Positions 21,731 to 32,293 are shown, counted from the first letter of the stretch. The stretch: 64,000 nucleotides of DNA from Pantoea coffeiphila (GCF_016909495.1 NZ_JAFBFW010000005.1:124001-188000), one strand, 5' to 3'. The notes: a model not told the origin generated them from the sequence alone. A program made the numbers and translations.

Positions 21731-22246
21731 TTAAGAGAGAAACTTCCACCCCTGCTTCAACACTAAATCGCAGGCCTTGGTTTTTACCTGCTTGCCGAGC
21801 TGCGTTTCGCCCAGTGATTTAAGGTTCACCTGCTGATTGTTGCCGGTGTTCAGTAGCCCCAACAGACCCTGCTGATAGTCGGTGGACTGCTGCTGCTTTT
21901 GCGTATCCTGCAGGCCCAGCTTGCCGAGCAGCTGCTCCTTCATGGAGGAGACGTTGTTATCCACCAAATTGTTCTTCATGCAGTACTGCAACACACCGGC
22001 GGCGTTGGTCATGGTGCCTGCGCTCAGCGACTGGCTGCCGCCGTTCAACAGCCCGGCCAGCGCCCCCAGCGAGGTGCCGTTCTGCGCGGTGGTATCTTTA
22101 GCGGTACCGCTGCCGCTCTCTGAACTCTGCCCCAGCGCATTAGCGGCGGAGCTTAACTGATCCTGCCAGCTGGTGGCACCGGCTGCTGCGGAGAAAAGGG
22201 CGCCGGAAAGGGAAAGCGCCATTACCAGGTGGGTAACTTTCATCAT
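21731..22246 (-). CDS. DUF2501 periplasmic protein (YjjA-like)
   Basis: A 171-residue protein with a signal peptide (MMKVTHLVMALSLSGALFSAAAGA) and a Ser/Gly/Gln-rich mature part. SWQDQLSSAANALGQ, the single-Cys segment VLQYCMKNNLV and the C-terminal TKACDLVLKQGWKFLS match the DUF2501 family (E. coli YjjA). The two cysteines could form a disulfide in the periplasm. The function is unknown. Confidence 0.85.
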   Translation of the reverse strand: MMKVTHLVMALSLSGALFSAAAGATSWQDQLSSAANALGQSSESGSGTAKDTTAQNGTSLGALAGLLNGGSQSLSAGTMTNAAGVLQYCMKNNLVDNNVSSMKEQLLGKLGLQDTQKQQQSTDYQQGLLGLLNTGNNQQVNLKSLGETQLGKQVKTKACDLVLKQGWKFLS

Positions 22247-22610
22247 GATTGTGCCTTGTTAACGTTCTGTCATCTGACTGGCCGCATGCAAATAGCCGTG
22301 CGGTAATTGACTGTTCCGACTGCCAAAACGCGGCCGAGTTCCGTAAGCGCAACGGCAGCCGCAGTTAATGGCTAAGGATTGAGAGTAATCTGGGGCGGGT
22401 GAGGGGGATTCAGAATAGAGGACGATTAACCGCTGAACGATTGAGGCCTGATATGGCGCGGGATGCCTGCACGCCCGGGGACGATTAAACCGGGAATTCT
22501 TGCCGGGCTTCGCTGGATTTTTCAGCACTTGGTAACGATGGGTAAGGAATTGAGTTGCGTAAACAGGGGGTAACGGTATAATCGCCAACGTTTTCCGCAT
22601 ACCCTTCAGT
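22247..22610. promoter_or_regulatory. Divergent spacer with leuX promoter
   Basis: This 364-bp gap holds the promoter of the leftward DUF2501 gene and, at its right end, a clear sigma-70 promoter for the tRNA: TTGCGT at 22555-22560, a 16-bp spacer and TATAAT at 22577-22582, placing the start near 22589. I see no gene in the rest; the reverse-strand open frame here overlaps the tRNA and is spurious. Confidence 0.75.
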
Positions 22611-22695
22611 GCCGAAGTGGCGAAATCGGTAGACGCAGTTGATTCAAAATCAACCGCCGCGAGGCGTGCCGGTTCGATTCCGGCCTTCGGCACCA
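22611..22695 (+). tRNA. leuX: tRNA-Leu (anticodon CAA)
   Basis: An 85-nt class II tRNA ending in an encoded CCA. Acceptor arm GCCGAAG pairs with CTTCGGC; the anticodon stem GTTGA/TCAAC carries loop TTCAAAA with anticodon CAA at 22645-22647; a long variable arm and the T-loop GGTTCGATTCC follow. It is nearly identical to E. coli leuX, a well-known integration target of P4-type islands. The 3' part of the gene therefore also serves as the left attachment site. Confidence 0.98.
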
Positions 22696-22709
22696 AAAGC
22701 ATGTAAATG

Positions 22710-22732
22710 GACCTCAACTGAGGTCTTTTTTT
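22710..22732 (+). terminator. Terminator after leuX
   Basis: GACCTC and GAGGTC form a 6-bp stem with a 4-base loop, followed by seven T residues, 15 bases after the tRNA 3' end. Confidence 0.85.
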
Positions 22733-22809
22733 ATGTCTAAAATCCAGTATTTATCTATCTTTCCCGCTATATTAACTCTCTCAAGGTCAACCGACATCAA
22801 TGTACATCT

Positions 22810-22867
22810 ACCAACAGATGTTGGTACAGATGATGGTATTTCCGGTTCGATAATGCTTGTACCAACA
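22810..22867. promoter_or_regulatory. Inverted repeats upstream of the integrase gene
   Basis: ACCAACA-GA-TGTTGGT (22810-22825) is a palindrome, and TGTTGGTACA (22819-22828) recurs inverted as TGTACCAACA (22858-22867), ending 14 bases before the int ATG. P4-type int promoters commonly carry such dyads, bound by the integrase for autoregulation or recombination; that role here is inferred. Confidence 0.55.
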
Positions 22868-22881
22868 GGGAGGGGATAAGC

Positions 22882-24184
22882 ATGGCTCTAACAGATATCA
22901 AAGTCAGAACAGCCAAGCCAATGGATAAGCAATACAAACTGACCGATGGCAGCGGTATGCACCTGCTTGTCCATCCAAATGGTTCTAAGTACTGGCGTTT
23001 GCAGTACCGTTATGACGGCAAGCAAAAGATGCTGGCACTTGGGGTTTACCCTGAAATCACACTGGCGGATGCCAGAGCACGTCGTGACGAAGCGCGTAAG
23101 CTGCTAGCGAATGGCGTCGATCCGGGAGACAAAAAGAAAAATGATAAGGTTGAACAGAGTAAAGCACGAACCTTTAAAGAGGTAGCGATCGAGTGGCATG
23201 GCACCAATAAAAAGTGGTCTGAAGATCACGCCCATCGTGTGCTAAAAAGCCTGGAAGATAATCTCTTCGCAGAGCTCGGGGAGCGTAATATCACGGAATT
23301 AAAGACTCGCGATTTATTAGCACCTATTAAAGCCGTGGAGATGTCTGGACGTCTTGAGGTTGCTGCCCGTCTTCAACAGCGAACCACAGCAATCATGCGT
23401 TATGCTGTGCAGAGTGGATTGATTGATTATAACCCCGCTCAGGAGATGGCTGGGGCAGTTGCTTCTGGAAACAGGCAACATCGTCCGGCACTGGAGTTAA
23501 AGCGCATCCCTGAGTTACTTGAGAAAATAGATGGCTATACCGGCAGGCCGCTAACCTGCTGGGCAACAGAACTTACTTTGCTTATCTTTATTCGCTCCAG
23601 TGAGCTGCGTTTTGCTCGCTGGTCAGAGATAGATTTTAAAACGTCAATGTGGACAATCCCGCCGGAACGAGGAGCCTATTCCTGGAGTGAAACATTCTCA
23701 TCGCGGTTCAAAAATGCGCACACCGCATCTGGTTCCGCTTTCTAAGCAGGCATTGGCGATCCTGAAACAGATAAAACAGTTTTGTGGGGAGCACGAGCTG
23801 ATTTTCATTGGCGATCACGACCCGCGTAAACCCATGAGTGAAAACACGGTTAACAGTGCCCTACGGGTTATGGGTTACGACACTAAAGCTGAGGTTTGCG
23901 GTCACGGCTTTCGTACAATGGCCTGTAGTTCGTTAATTGAGTCAGGGCTATGGTCGAAGGATGCGGTTGAAAGGCAGATGAGCCATATGGAACGCAATTC
24001 GGTGCGGGCGGCGTATATCCATAAAGCGGAACATCTGGATGAGCGCAAGTTGATGTTGCAGTGGTGGGCTGATTTTCTGGATGCGAACCGGGAGAAAGGG
24101 ATTACGCCGTTTGACTATGCGAAGATCAACCGGGGAGCAGGTCACAGGAGGAACATATCAAAAACAGGCAGATACACAATTTAA
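22882..24184 (+). pseudogene. int: P4-type tyrosine integrase, frameshifted
   Basis: The first part (22882-23745) begins MALTDIKVRTAKPMDKQYKLTDGSGMHLLV, the DUF4102 arm-binding domain of P4 integrases, and runs through RSSELRFARWSEIDF, which holds the first catalytic Arg. After IPPER near base 23665 one extra G shifts the frame. The correct continuation (PIPGVKHSHRGSKMRTPHLVPLS) is read in the +1 frame to 24184 and contains HGFRTMACS, MSHMERNSVRAAYIH and the C-terminal WWADFLD block with the remaining His/Arg/Tyr residues. Joined, it would be a full-length integrase of about 430 residues. A GGAGG site precedes the ATG. It is either a true pseudogene or an assembly error. Confidence 0.9.
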
Positions 24185-24310
24185 ATTACAGTCTCTTTCA
24201 TCGATTTTTGTCCATTATGATGACACTCTATATTCGTATTGAAATCACAGTAATACAGTGCATTTTTTAGTAATATTTAACCTATTGATTATTTCAAGGA
24301 ATAATGACCG

Positions 24311-25909
24311 TTGAAATTTGCACAAGCTCTCAGCATTCTCTCAAAGTCTTCACCGTATGCGGTCAGTACCGAGAGAGAGCACTATCAAGATCACCTCGTT
24401 GGATTCAAGAGATACATATACATCACGACAGATATAGAAGCGGATTTTAAAAAAGCACTCCTATCTGCTAAGTCCAATCAAGTCATCTTCCTATGCGGAA
24501 GTAGTGGTGATGGCAAGTCTGAGATCTTGACGCAGTACAGCCAAAAGCACAAAGTGACTCATGACTTCCATTTGGATGCGACTCACAGCTTCAATCCAAG
24601 CCAGACAGCCATTCAAGCTCTTGATCAAAGATTCACCCAGTTCAAGCAAAGTCATAAACCACTTGTTGTGGGTATTAACGTTGGTATGCTCGGCAATTAT
24701 GCAGAAGAAGGTTCCAAAGAGCATAGCGACATCAAAAAGGTGCTCAGAGACTTTCTCTCTCGTAAGCGATCAGCAATTCCAAAGCAGTACGTATTCTTGG
24801 ATTTTGAAGACTATCCAAAATTCACCTTCAATGCTGAGGGCTGTGCATCAGACTTTGCAGAAAAATTTCTAAAAAGATTGACAGCACAAACGCTTGAGAA
24901 TCCTTTCTATGCGCTTTATGACAAAGAGCTCAAATCTCTAGGTCATACTCGCCTGACGGCAAACTATGCGCTGCTGAGTCGCCCTTCAGTTCAGGAATCT
25001 CTGATCGGCTTATTACTCAAAGCCCGTCTTATCAAAGATCAGTTCCTCACGGCCCGAGCGTTACTGGATTTCATTTTCCAGTTGCTCGCGGCGGATGGCT
25101 ACTTGTTCGACAACTTGTTTGCAGGCAGTGATAACGAGCTGTTATCCCGTATACAGGGTTTTGACCCAAGTAATCTGCACACGCGCACTGTCGATGAGTT
25201 TGTGCTTCAGCATGAGCTGGGCATTGAAGATGAGCGTTTCAATGCGTTTAGATCTAAAATTAACGAGCTTGGTTTTTACGAGGTAACCAAAGCAACGTCT
25301 TTTCTTCGCCTTTTCTATTTGCTTCGGGGTGACAAAGAGCTCAGCAATGAGTTTGTAACGCCTATCCAAAACGAGTTCACAAACAATCTGGTAGAAACCT
25401 ATGCATCTGTCTGGATGCGACATCGTGATTTCGATGGTTCAGGAAAGATGCGCAAACTGCTTGGCAGTTTCTACAAAGAAACGCTGATCGCAGCGCTTCA
25501 CCGCTATTGTAATCGTCATGCCCCAACACTCGACAAAGACGAGTATTTAGTTTCTGAGCTTAATGGCTACAAAACGGCGGTGTCTCTTGAAGTTAAGGCC
25601 GATTTTTCAGCAATACAAAACAGTACACTCGAAAAAATAGGCACCTTCAATGTGTATCTGAAAGTCGATGAACAATCGCTTAAGCCAATGCCAATTAGCG
25701 TCAAACTACTTGAGCTTTTGGTCAAGATTGGGCTGGGGTATCGCCCTAACAAGCACGACAAAAATGCTGTTTTGTTACTTGATGAAGCATTGGAACAGAT
25801 GCTGACAGTAGCTAAGCAAAAAGAGACCTTTTTTATTCTCAAGGGTGATAAGCGCTACAAAATCGTGAAAGAAGAAAGTGACTATTTTGAAGTGAGTGGT
25901 ATGCACTAA
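24311..25909 (+). CDS. dptF: DNA phosphorothioation-dependent restriction protein DptF
   Basis: A 532-residue protein with a P-loop (IFLCGSSGDGKSEILTQY) at about residues 58-75, as in DptF (DndF). With DptG and DptH it forms the complex that attacks DNA lacking phosphorothioate marks and spares marked self DNA. The start is a TTG at 24311 with AAGGA 10 bases upstream; no in-frame ATG gives a better site. It is the first gene of the rightward dptFGH operon and its stop overlaps the dptG ATG (TAATG). Identification rests on recalled family resemblance and on linkage to dndBCDE. Confidence 0.88.
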   Translation: MKFAQALSILSKSSPYAVSTEREHYQDHLVGFKRYIYITTDIEADFKKALLSAKSNQVIFLCGSSGDGKSEILTQYSQKHKVTHDFHLDATHSFNPSQTAIQALDQRFTQFKQSHKPLVVGINVGMLGNYAEEGSKEHSDIKKVLRDFLSRKRSAIPKQYVFLDFEDYPKFTFNAEGCASDFAEKFLKRLTAQTLENPFYALYDKELKSLGHTRLTANYALLSRPSVQESLIGLLLKARLIKDQFLTARALLDFIFQLLAADGYLFDNLFAGSDNELLSRIQGFDPSNLHTRTVDEFVLQHELGIEDERFNAFRSKINELGFYEVTKATSFLRLFYLLRGDKELSNEFVTPIQNEFTNNLVETYASVWMRHRDFDGSGKMRKLLGSFYKETLIAALHRYCNRHAPTLDKDEYLVSELNGYKTAVSLEVKADFSAIQNSTLEKIGTFNVYLKVDEQSLKPMPISVKLLELLVKIGLGYRPNKHDKNAVLLLDEALEQMLTVAKQKETFFILKGDKRYKIVKEESDYFEVSGMH

Positions 25910-27264
25910 TGACGACCGATAATTTCACATTACCGATAAAGGCCGGTTTGCCACAAACGGTAGCTGATAAGTTCCAAAATAAGAATACGTTGAGCAGTTA
26001 CATTCCCATTCGTACGCAAGGCAATGATTTTGACTGGTCATCAGTCGTGGGCTTAGTCCTGCGTGGATTACTTTGTAAAAAAATAGAAAAGTACAATTAC
26101 CAAGATTTTACTGCGGATTGCAAAAAAAACTTACAAAACAAATTGGGTGAAGAGGAATTTTGGAGTGTACTTGAAGATATGTATTTCACTAATGAAAATA
26201 TATTCTCGGTAACCCCTGAGTTTCTGTTGTTTAAGAGCCAGAAGAGTCAAGATAACAAGTACACGCGCGACATGCGAATGGCATCCTTGTTTATTAACTT
26301 ACTTCAAGGACAGCAAATTGAACGATTTGAATCTAACTTGAACTTCCTCGAAGAGGAGTTTCTTAAAACGCTTTTAGACAAAACAAAGTCAGATCGTGAC
26401 AAGGACTTCCAAGTGACCGAGTCACCATATTTGCCCTATATAGCAGAGGCGTTTAAACGTGACCTCGAGTTTTTAACTGGTTATCCGAAATACCTGTTGG
26501 ATGAGTTCGAGCGTTTCTTGGCATTCTATGGCTTTGCTTACACGGCTCAATTAAGCCTATCGTTGTCGGATTGGAAAACAGGTGAAGCCCCAACCGCGAA
26601 ACCGCTGTATTTCATCATGGATCATGAGCGCGCCAGCAGTGAACGTATCCATATCAAAAAGCACGGTTACAAGCTTTTTAGCGAATCGTCTTTCAAGCTG
26701 TTTCCCTTCCTCTCTATGCTGGAAAATCTTCAACCAAACCCAGAAAAATTAAAAAAACCTTTGTGGCAATTGGCAAAGGATATTAAGAGTTCAGAGCGGA
26801 GTGATCTAGCTGGGTATATTGAAAATTACGCAAAAATGTTTCGCCACAACAGAAAACTTGAAACAGCAATACCTGAAAAAGCAGAAACCGCAATTGATTG
26901 GTTGGAATATGCTTTGAAGCTTGCTGAAGAACAGTTCAGAGACCCTAAAACCGACCGTCCGGGGACTATCAAAAAATATATTAAAGCGGTTGAAGAAAAC
27001 ATGGCTACTGGCTTCGTGCAAGCTCGTGGTCGCTCTGGTCGGGTGTTAGTACTCACTCAAGACCACATTATTTTGCTTACTAACCTGGTGGTGGGTAAGG
27101 AAGAAAAGCTTCGCTTCCATGAGCTGGTAATTGGCTTACAGCAAAGGGGGATTTTTGTTGATAAGCAGACAGAACAAGAGCTTATTAAGTTCTATGAGCG
27201 AATTGGCAACGTTGAACGCATGAGTGATAGTGGAGATGCAGTGTATGTGCGCAAAACAATTTGA
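25909..27264 (+). CDS. dptG: DNA phosphorothioation-dependent restriction protein DptG
   Basis: A 451-residue protein beginning MTTDNFTLPIKAGLPQTVADKFQNKNTLSSYIPIRTQGNDFDW. It has no nucleotide-binding motif; the C-terminal half looks like a winged-helix region (TQDHIILLTNLVVGKEEKLRFHELVIGLQQRGIFVD). The order F-G-H and the overlap with dptF support the call. DptG is needed with DptF and DptH for restriction of unmodified DNA; its biochemical role is little known. Confidence 0.86.
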   Translation: MTTDNFTLPIKAGLPQTVADKFQNKNTLSSYIPIRTQGNDFDWSSVVGLVLRGLLCKKIEKYNYQDFTADCKKNLQNKLGEEEFWSVLEDMYFTNENIFSVTPEFLLFKSQKSQDNKYTRDMRMASLFINLLQGQQIERFESNLNFLEEEFLKTLLDKTKSDRDKDFQVTESPYLPYIAEAFKRDLEFLTGYPKYLLDEFERFLAFYGFAYTAQLSLSLSDWKTGEAPTAKPLYFIMDHERASSERIHIKKHGYKLFSESSFKLFPFLSMLENLQPNPEKLKKPLWQLAKDIKSSERSDLAGYIENYAKMFRHNRKLETAIPEKAETAIDWLEYALKLAEEQFRDPKTDRPGTIKKYIKAVEENMATGFVQARGRSGRVLVLTQDHIILLTNLVVGKEEKLRFHELVIGLQQRGIFVDKQTEQELIKFYERIGNVERMSDSGDAVYVRKTI

Positions 27265-30200
27265 ATCGTTTCTGGTTGAGCAGTTTTTACTGCACGCGAA
27301 AGGAAACATCCGCGCAGGCTATCGCTACCAGTTTAACTCTCCTGACCATGCTAATAGTCAGCGACTTTTCGATGCGCTCTTAGCGCGAAAAGGAGGAGAG
27401 AGCGAAGCTCGCAATGGTGTAGCGCTGAGCTATTTAGACCTAGAAGACTGCAAAGTGGTGCCAGTGCTTCATAGCGAAGATGCTTGTGAAACGGGCTTTA
27501 CCGAAAACTACATCTCTAATTTGCGTGACGAAATAGCAAGCCAGGAAGGTCCGTTGAAGGGCTGTGCACTGGTGGTGATTCACAATAGTCGCCTAGATAC
27601 TCTCATCAACTCGGCGGAAGATCTTGGCCAGTCTGGCCAGGTGTGGAGTCCAGGGAAAATCAAATTCGCTCTTAGTGGCTTTATTGAGCAATCTGACAAA
27701 TCTCGAGACGTTTCGCTTTGCCTTTTGGACGACCAATTTGACGCGATTTTGGAAGATGGTGCGACCATGTTCGGTTTCGAGTCTTTATACAAGGCAGTTG
27801 AGGATGGCGAGCTGTGTTTCAGCGAGCTAGGCATGTTTGAGGATCCTTTTGTTGCTGAGTTATCGGGCAATAAAAAACAGATCAAACAGCGCCTAGAAGA
27901 AAACCGTACTCTTTACCAAGAGTTGTCGTTTGAAGTAGAGCATTTTGGTCAGCAACTCGAAGAAAGGCTGAAAGGCTTTAGTAGTAGGTTTATCAAAGAA
28001 CATTTTTCTGACGATGGTTGGAAAGATGTGGAGTTTGAAACTTATCGAGAAGAGATCAAAAGGAATAAGATTCAGAACCTTAAGCATGAAGGTGAAGACG
28101 AGACCAATAATGCGCAAGTGATTGGTCGCTACCCAAAAGAAACTAAAGCAGGATTGCGTGACCGTCACTTGATTATTGCACTGGAAGAAGGGCAAAGTGA
28201 GTTTGAACTTAAACTGAGCTTTTCTGGCATCAGCGATTTAAGAAAAGAGCAGTTTAAAGTCTCGCCAGCGAATGCACTTGGCAAACAAGAAGTCATCAGC
28301 ACGCGCCTAACTAGTAAAGGGGCAAACGCTACTCTAGCAGCTAGTTATGCCAATGAGCCTTTGTTTTTCACGCTAGCATTGAAGCGTGACAATACCTCTG
28401 AACACCATAACTTCCGTTGCTTGGTTGTCAGAAAAGGCGAGTTTCACCTCGAGGCATTCAAAAACATTTTCGCCGTTGAGCCTTCAAAAAAACGCCTTAC
28501 CTTGAAAACGGTAGACAACAGCTTGGTTATTAACCCGGCGCTAACTGCAAACCGAAGCCTAGATGATGTCGGTGAAGTGGTTGACTGCGCAGAATTTGGT
28601 GTTGTCTATTTTGAATCTTTGGCCAACGAGTCAGAAGAAATCAGCTTTGTGGTGAAATCAGGTGATAATTCCCTGACATTTTATATTGAGGGTGAACAGG
28701 TAGAAAGCAGCCTGTCCTTCCCATTGCTGCTTAACCAATCTCGCTTCCACAAATTGTTTGACGATCACGTGTTTGGCGAGCTTTATCCGAGTAAAGACGT
28801 TGTCGCGATCGATCATAGTGAATTTCGCGTCATGGAGCCGCGCATTAGCCTACTTCGTTGGGAAGAGTGTTTCGTTCAGCAAAAGCAAGTCTACCTAGCG
28901 GAATCCAACAGCATGGCGTTGGAACAGTTAAGGTCTATTGATGACGGTCTTCACTCAGCATACCAAGCACTGTTTGACTATCTAGCGAGCCGACGAACAA
29001 CTATTTCGTTGGTTTCGTGGGGGCCTATATTTACGGCACTCGTGAAAGCGACCGTGGATGCATTCCTTGATTATTTCAACGCGATCCCAACTGGTGGCAT
29101 GCTTACCAAAGAGCAAAAGCTTGTGATGCAAATCGGTTTGGTTCGCGAGAATGGTGAAGAATATTACTCGCCATTCCACCCAATGGTGTTGGCTTACTAC
29201 TTAAATCTTTGTAATGAAATGCAAAAAGATGACAGCTTTGCTGACTTGCCAACTGTCACGTTCAATCGCTTGGGGCCAAGTGGACTGCTTCCGTATGTCT
29301 ATCATCTCAAGCATGGGTTTGCCTACAACCAGCAAGTAACAGAAAACGGGTTTTGGGTTAAAAGTGTCCCTCACCAGAAAAGTTGTCTGAAGTTCGTTCG
29401 CAAGCTGGTTAAAGAAAAGATCAACGAGTTCCAAAAAGCGTTTCGCCACTTGTTTACCGGCTCAGAGAAGAGTGTGTTGGTGAATGCCGTGAATCAAGAT
29501 CGTGCAGAAGAGTTATTCCTCGGTTTGGTTGACTATGTAAAAGATAACCTCGATAAAGCGGCATCAATTCATGTCAACCTCTACGATGATGAGCTGGTTT
29601 TCAATGCATTTGACCAGTTTGCAGAAACGTTCAATTACGAAAAATTAAAGTCTTGGTTGGAATTGGACCGAGAGAAAGTGCGAGAAAATGCCGACACCAT
29701 TATCGATATTCTGCGAACCCGGCTAACTTACAGCAAGTTTACCAATGCTCAAAGTGAACGCGAAGGGCAAGCCTACTCGCACCTGTCTTTTTTCAGAAAC
29801 AACGACAACGTGAAGTTAACGACCTTGAGCGTTGACGACATGCCTAGTGGTATTGCGTGTGATGGCCTGCTGACGGGCGACGCTTCTAAAAGTGATGAAG
29901 GCTCATACTTCACTGCATTTGGTTTGCAAAACGTTCAATATAGTAACCAACCACACTTGGAAATAGCGAAGTATGTTGGCTCGTTAATAGAACCAGCATT
30001 TAAGCCCAGCACACAATACACGGGGGCCAATGCTCCTGCTCTTGCGGTCAGTGAAGACTTTAAATCTCTGCTAGCGCGCTCTTATGACAGCTCGATTTGG
30101 ACCACCATCATCGACCCGAAAGTGACGCTAGACTTCTTCCACGCCAATCAATGTATCGTGCTTATTCATTATTCTGATCAGTACACCAGCTCAGCCAGCT

Positions 30201-32293
30201 ACGATGCGATAACCGTGACGGCACAGCGTGGTTTGTTCGAAAGGGTGGTTGCACAAAGTGGCGGCAAGCAGATTAACGAGTTCAATGCCTTCAATGGTGA
30301 TTGGCTACTGAAGATGTTGACTTGCAACGACACCATTCGCAAAGAGCGAACTGGCATTATCGGCGCCTATAAATTTGCGACGTGTCTGGTGCACCAATCT
30401 GATATCACCTGGGTTCCGCTCTCAGTTGGTGAAATGATCCGCGTGTCGGGTAACATCGGCCTGAAAATGACCGACAGTGACTTCTCACGCAATGTGCAGA
30501 GATATAAAAAAGGCGCGATTTCAGATGATATACTGCTGGTGGGCTTTAAAGAGGGTAACCTTTATTTGCTTCCTGTCGAAGTGAAAACAGGCTCCACGCC
30601 AGACTACAAAAAAGCAGTACAGCAAGCGAATGAGCTTCGCCGCTATCTAACAGAGCTTTTGAGCGACGAGACACTGGCGTCGAAGCTATACCGAGGCTTG
30701 TTTATCCGCCAAGTGTTGATGCAAATCGACAAATACCGTCTGTACAACGTATTCAGCAATGACTATTTCGAAGCCCTGCTGGCAGAGAAAGAAGAGTGGC
30801 TACGCGGTAACTACGCGATTGCGGAGCTTGAGAACTATCCAGCAGGTCTAGTGGTTAGCCACCTTGAAAGCGGAAGCTGTTTCGAACCTGGCTATAACAT
30901 GCAGGATGGCGTGTTGAAGGTTGACCTTCCTATGTCTTTGCTGCCTTCACTGGTGCAACACCCGCTTCAAGTATTAATGAACGAAAAGGACATCGCACAG
31001 ATCTGCCATGTGCCGGCGGAGTATATGTTGGTGGGGCAGACAGCTTTGAAAAAAAGAGAGTCGCTCGTTCCATTAGACGTTGTGGTCGATAAGCCAGAGG
31101 ATTTAAAACCGAACCTCCAAACAGAGGAGCCGTCAAAGTTAGCTGCAGAGCCAACCCCAGATTATGCGAGTGAATGCCGAGTTGAAATTGGTCAGAATAC
31201 GCTTACCGGCGAAAAAGTTTTCTGGGAGTACGGGCACAAGGATTTAGCAAACCGTCACCTGATCATTTTTGGTAGCTCAGGGCAGGGTAAGACCTACTGT
31301 ATACAAGGTTTGTTGATGAGCTTGGCCGATGCTCAAATTCGGTCGCTGGTGATTGATTATACAAACGGATTCTTGCCGAATCACCTTGAGCCGGAGTTTA
31401 TTGAACGAACAAATCCTAAATCCAATATTCTTTGTAATGAGCCATTTGGTATGTCGCCATTTAGAGCTCAAAAGCAAGATTTTGGCGGGATTTTTCTCGA
31501 AGAGAAGCCTCATATGGTGGCTGGAAGGGTAGCCTCTGTTTTTAACAAGGTATATTCGACAATTGGCGAGCGCCAGATCGCAGTGCTCAATGAAGTGATT
31601 GAGTCTGGTGTCCAACGATATGGTAGTGCTTATAGCTTACAGAATATGTTGGATGACCTAAACGAGGAAGAAACTGCAGGACCAGCACTTGCAAGCAAGC
31701 TGGCTCCTCTTGTTAAGTCTAACTTGTTTTCATCTGACAGTGATAAAAGTTGGAATGATGTGTTTGAGAGTGAACATCACCGCTCAACAATTATGCAACT
31801 TGCGTCGCTTAACCACGATATTTCAATGCTTTGTACTGAGTTTTTACTTTGGGATCTATACTCCTACGCATGTAGTTACGGTAGTAAGGAAAAACCGATT
31901 CCTATTGTATTGGATGAAGTGCAGAACCTCGATCATCGCCTGGAGAGCCCATTGGGCAAAATGTTAACGGAAGGACGCAAGTTTGGGGTATCCCTAATTC
32001 TGGCGACTCAAACGCTAAGTATGCTGCGTAAAGATGAGCAAGATCGTTTATTCCAGGCGTGTCACAAGCTGATTTTTGCACCAGCAAAAACAGAGACAAA
32101 GACGTACGCGAAAATTCTTGAACTGAGCATGCCAGGTACAAAGCAGGCTGAGTGGGAAAAGCAACTAGGAGACCTATCCAAAGGACAGTGTTTATCAGTT
32201 GGCTACCATTTGGATAACGGTCAGTTGAAGATGAGTGTTAAGAAAGTGAAGGTTTCCTCCATGTTATCCCGCCTGAACAATTCTAAGGGTTGA
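27245..32293 (+). CDS. dptH: DNA phosphorothioation-dependent restriction protein DptH (HerA/FtsK-type ATPase)
   Basis: A very large protein, 1682 residues if started at the ATG at 27245, which has GGAG 9 bases upstream; GTG 27224 and ATG 27236 are possible alternatives. It overlaps the end of dptG by 20 bases. The C-terminal third is a HerA-like motor: Walker A IFGSSGQGKTYCIQG near residue 1345, Walker B IPIVLDEVQNL near 1553 and an ATQTLS sensor. The middle and N-terminal parts show no motif I recognise; a segment near residues 1090-1120 (LLVGFKEGNLYLLPVEVKTGS) looks like a PD-(D/E)xK nuclease core with E-V-K, a candidate for the DNA-cleaving site. It is the putative effector of the restriction complex. 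Confidence 0.88.
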   Translation: MCAKQFESFLVEQFLLHAKGNIRAGYRYQFNSPDHANSQRLFDALLARKGGESEARNGVALSYLDLEDCKVVPVLHSEDACETGFTENYISNLRDEIASQEGPLKGCALVVIHNSRLDTLINSAEDLGQSGQVWSPGKIKFALSGFIEQSDKSRDVSLCLLDDQFDAILEDGATMFGFESLYKAVEDGELCFSELGMFEDPFVAELSGNKKQIKQRLEENRTLYQELSFEVEHFGQQLEERLKGFSSRFIKEHFSDDGWKDVEFETYREEIKRNKIQNLKHEGEDETNNAQVIGRYPKETKAGLRDRHLIIALEEGQSEFELKLSFSGISDLRKEQFKVSPANALGKQEVISTRLTSKGANATLAASYANEPLFFTLALKRDNTSEHHNFRCLVVRKGEFHLEAFKNIFAVEPSKKRLTLKTVDNSLVINPALTANRSLDDVGEVVDCAEFGVVYFESLANESEEISFVVKSGDNSLTFYIEGEQVESSLSFPLLLNQSRFHKLFDDHVFGELYPSKDVVAIDHSEFRVMEPRISLLRWEECFVQQKQVYLAESNSMALEQLRSIDDGLHSAYQALFDYLASRRTTISLVSWGPIFTALVKATVDAFLDYFNAIPTGGMLTKEQKLVMQIGLVRENGEEYYSPFHPMVLAYYLNLCNEMQKDDSFADLPTVTFNRLGPSGLLPYVYHLKHGFAYNQQVTENGFWVKSVPHQKSCLKFVRKLVKEKINEFQKAFRHLFTGSEKSVLVNAVNQDRAEELFLGLVDYVKDNLDKAASIHVNLYDDELVFNAFDQFAETFNYEKLKSWLELDREKVRENADTIIDILRTRLTYSKFTNAQSEREGQAYSHLSFFRNNDNVKLTTLSVDDMPSGIACDGLLTGDASKSDEGSYFTAFGLQNVQYSNQPHLEIAKYVGSLIEPAFKPSTQYTGANAPALAVSEDFKSLLARSYDSSIWTTIIDPKVTLDFFHANQCIVLIHYSDQYTSSASYDAITVTAQRGLFERVVAQSGGKQINEFNAFNGDWLLKMLTCNDTIRKERTGIIGAYKFATCLVHQSDITWVPLSVGEMIRVSGNIGLKMTDSDFSRNVQRYKKGAISDDILLVGFKEGNLYLLPVEVKTGSTPDYKKAVQQANELRRYLTELLSDETLASKLYRGLFIRQVLMQIDKYRLYNVFSNDYFEALLAEKEEWLRGNYAIAELENYPAGLVVSHLESGSCFEPGYNMQDGVLKVDLPMSLLPSLVQHPLQVLMNEKDIAQICHVPAEYMLVGQTALKKRESLVPLDVVVDKPEDLKPNLQTEEPSKLAAEPTPDYASECRVEIGQNTLTGEKVFWEYGHKDLANRHLIIFGSSGQGKTYCIQGLLMSLADAQIRSLVIDYTNGFLPNHLEPEFIERTNPKSNILCNEPFGMSPFRAQKQDFGGIFLEEKPHMVAGRVASVFNKVYSTIGERQIAVLNEVIESGVQRYGSAYSLQNMLDDLNEEETAGPALASKLAPLVKSNLFSSDSDKSWNDVFESEHHRSTIMQLASLNHDISMLCTEFLLWDLYSYACSYGSKEKPIPIVLDEVQNLDHRLESPLGKMLTEGRKFGVSLILATQTLSMLRKDEQDRLFQACHKLIFAPAKTETKTYAKILELSMPGTKQAEWEKQLGDLSKGQCLSVGYHLDNGQLKMSVKKVKVSSMLSRLNNSKG

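Noticed and set aside
22259..22717. Reverse-strand frame of 152 codons overlapping leuX
   Set aside because: It lies antisense to the tRNA and its promoter; such frames across tRNA genes are commonly mis-annotated.
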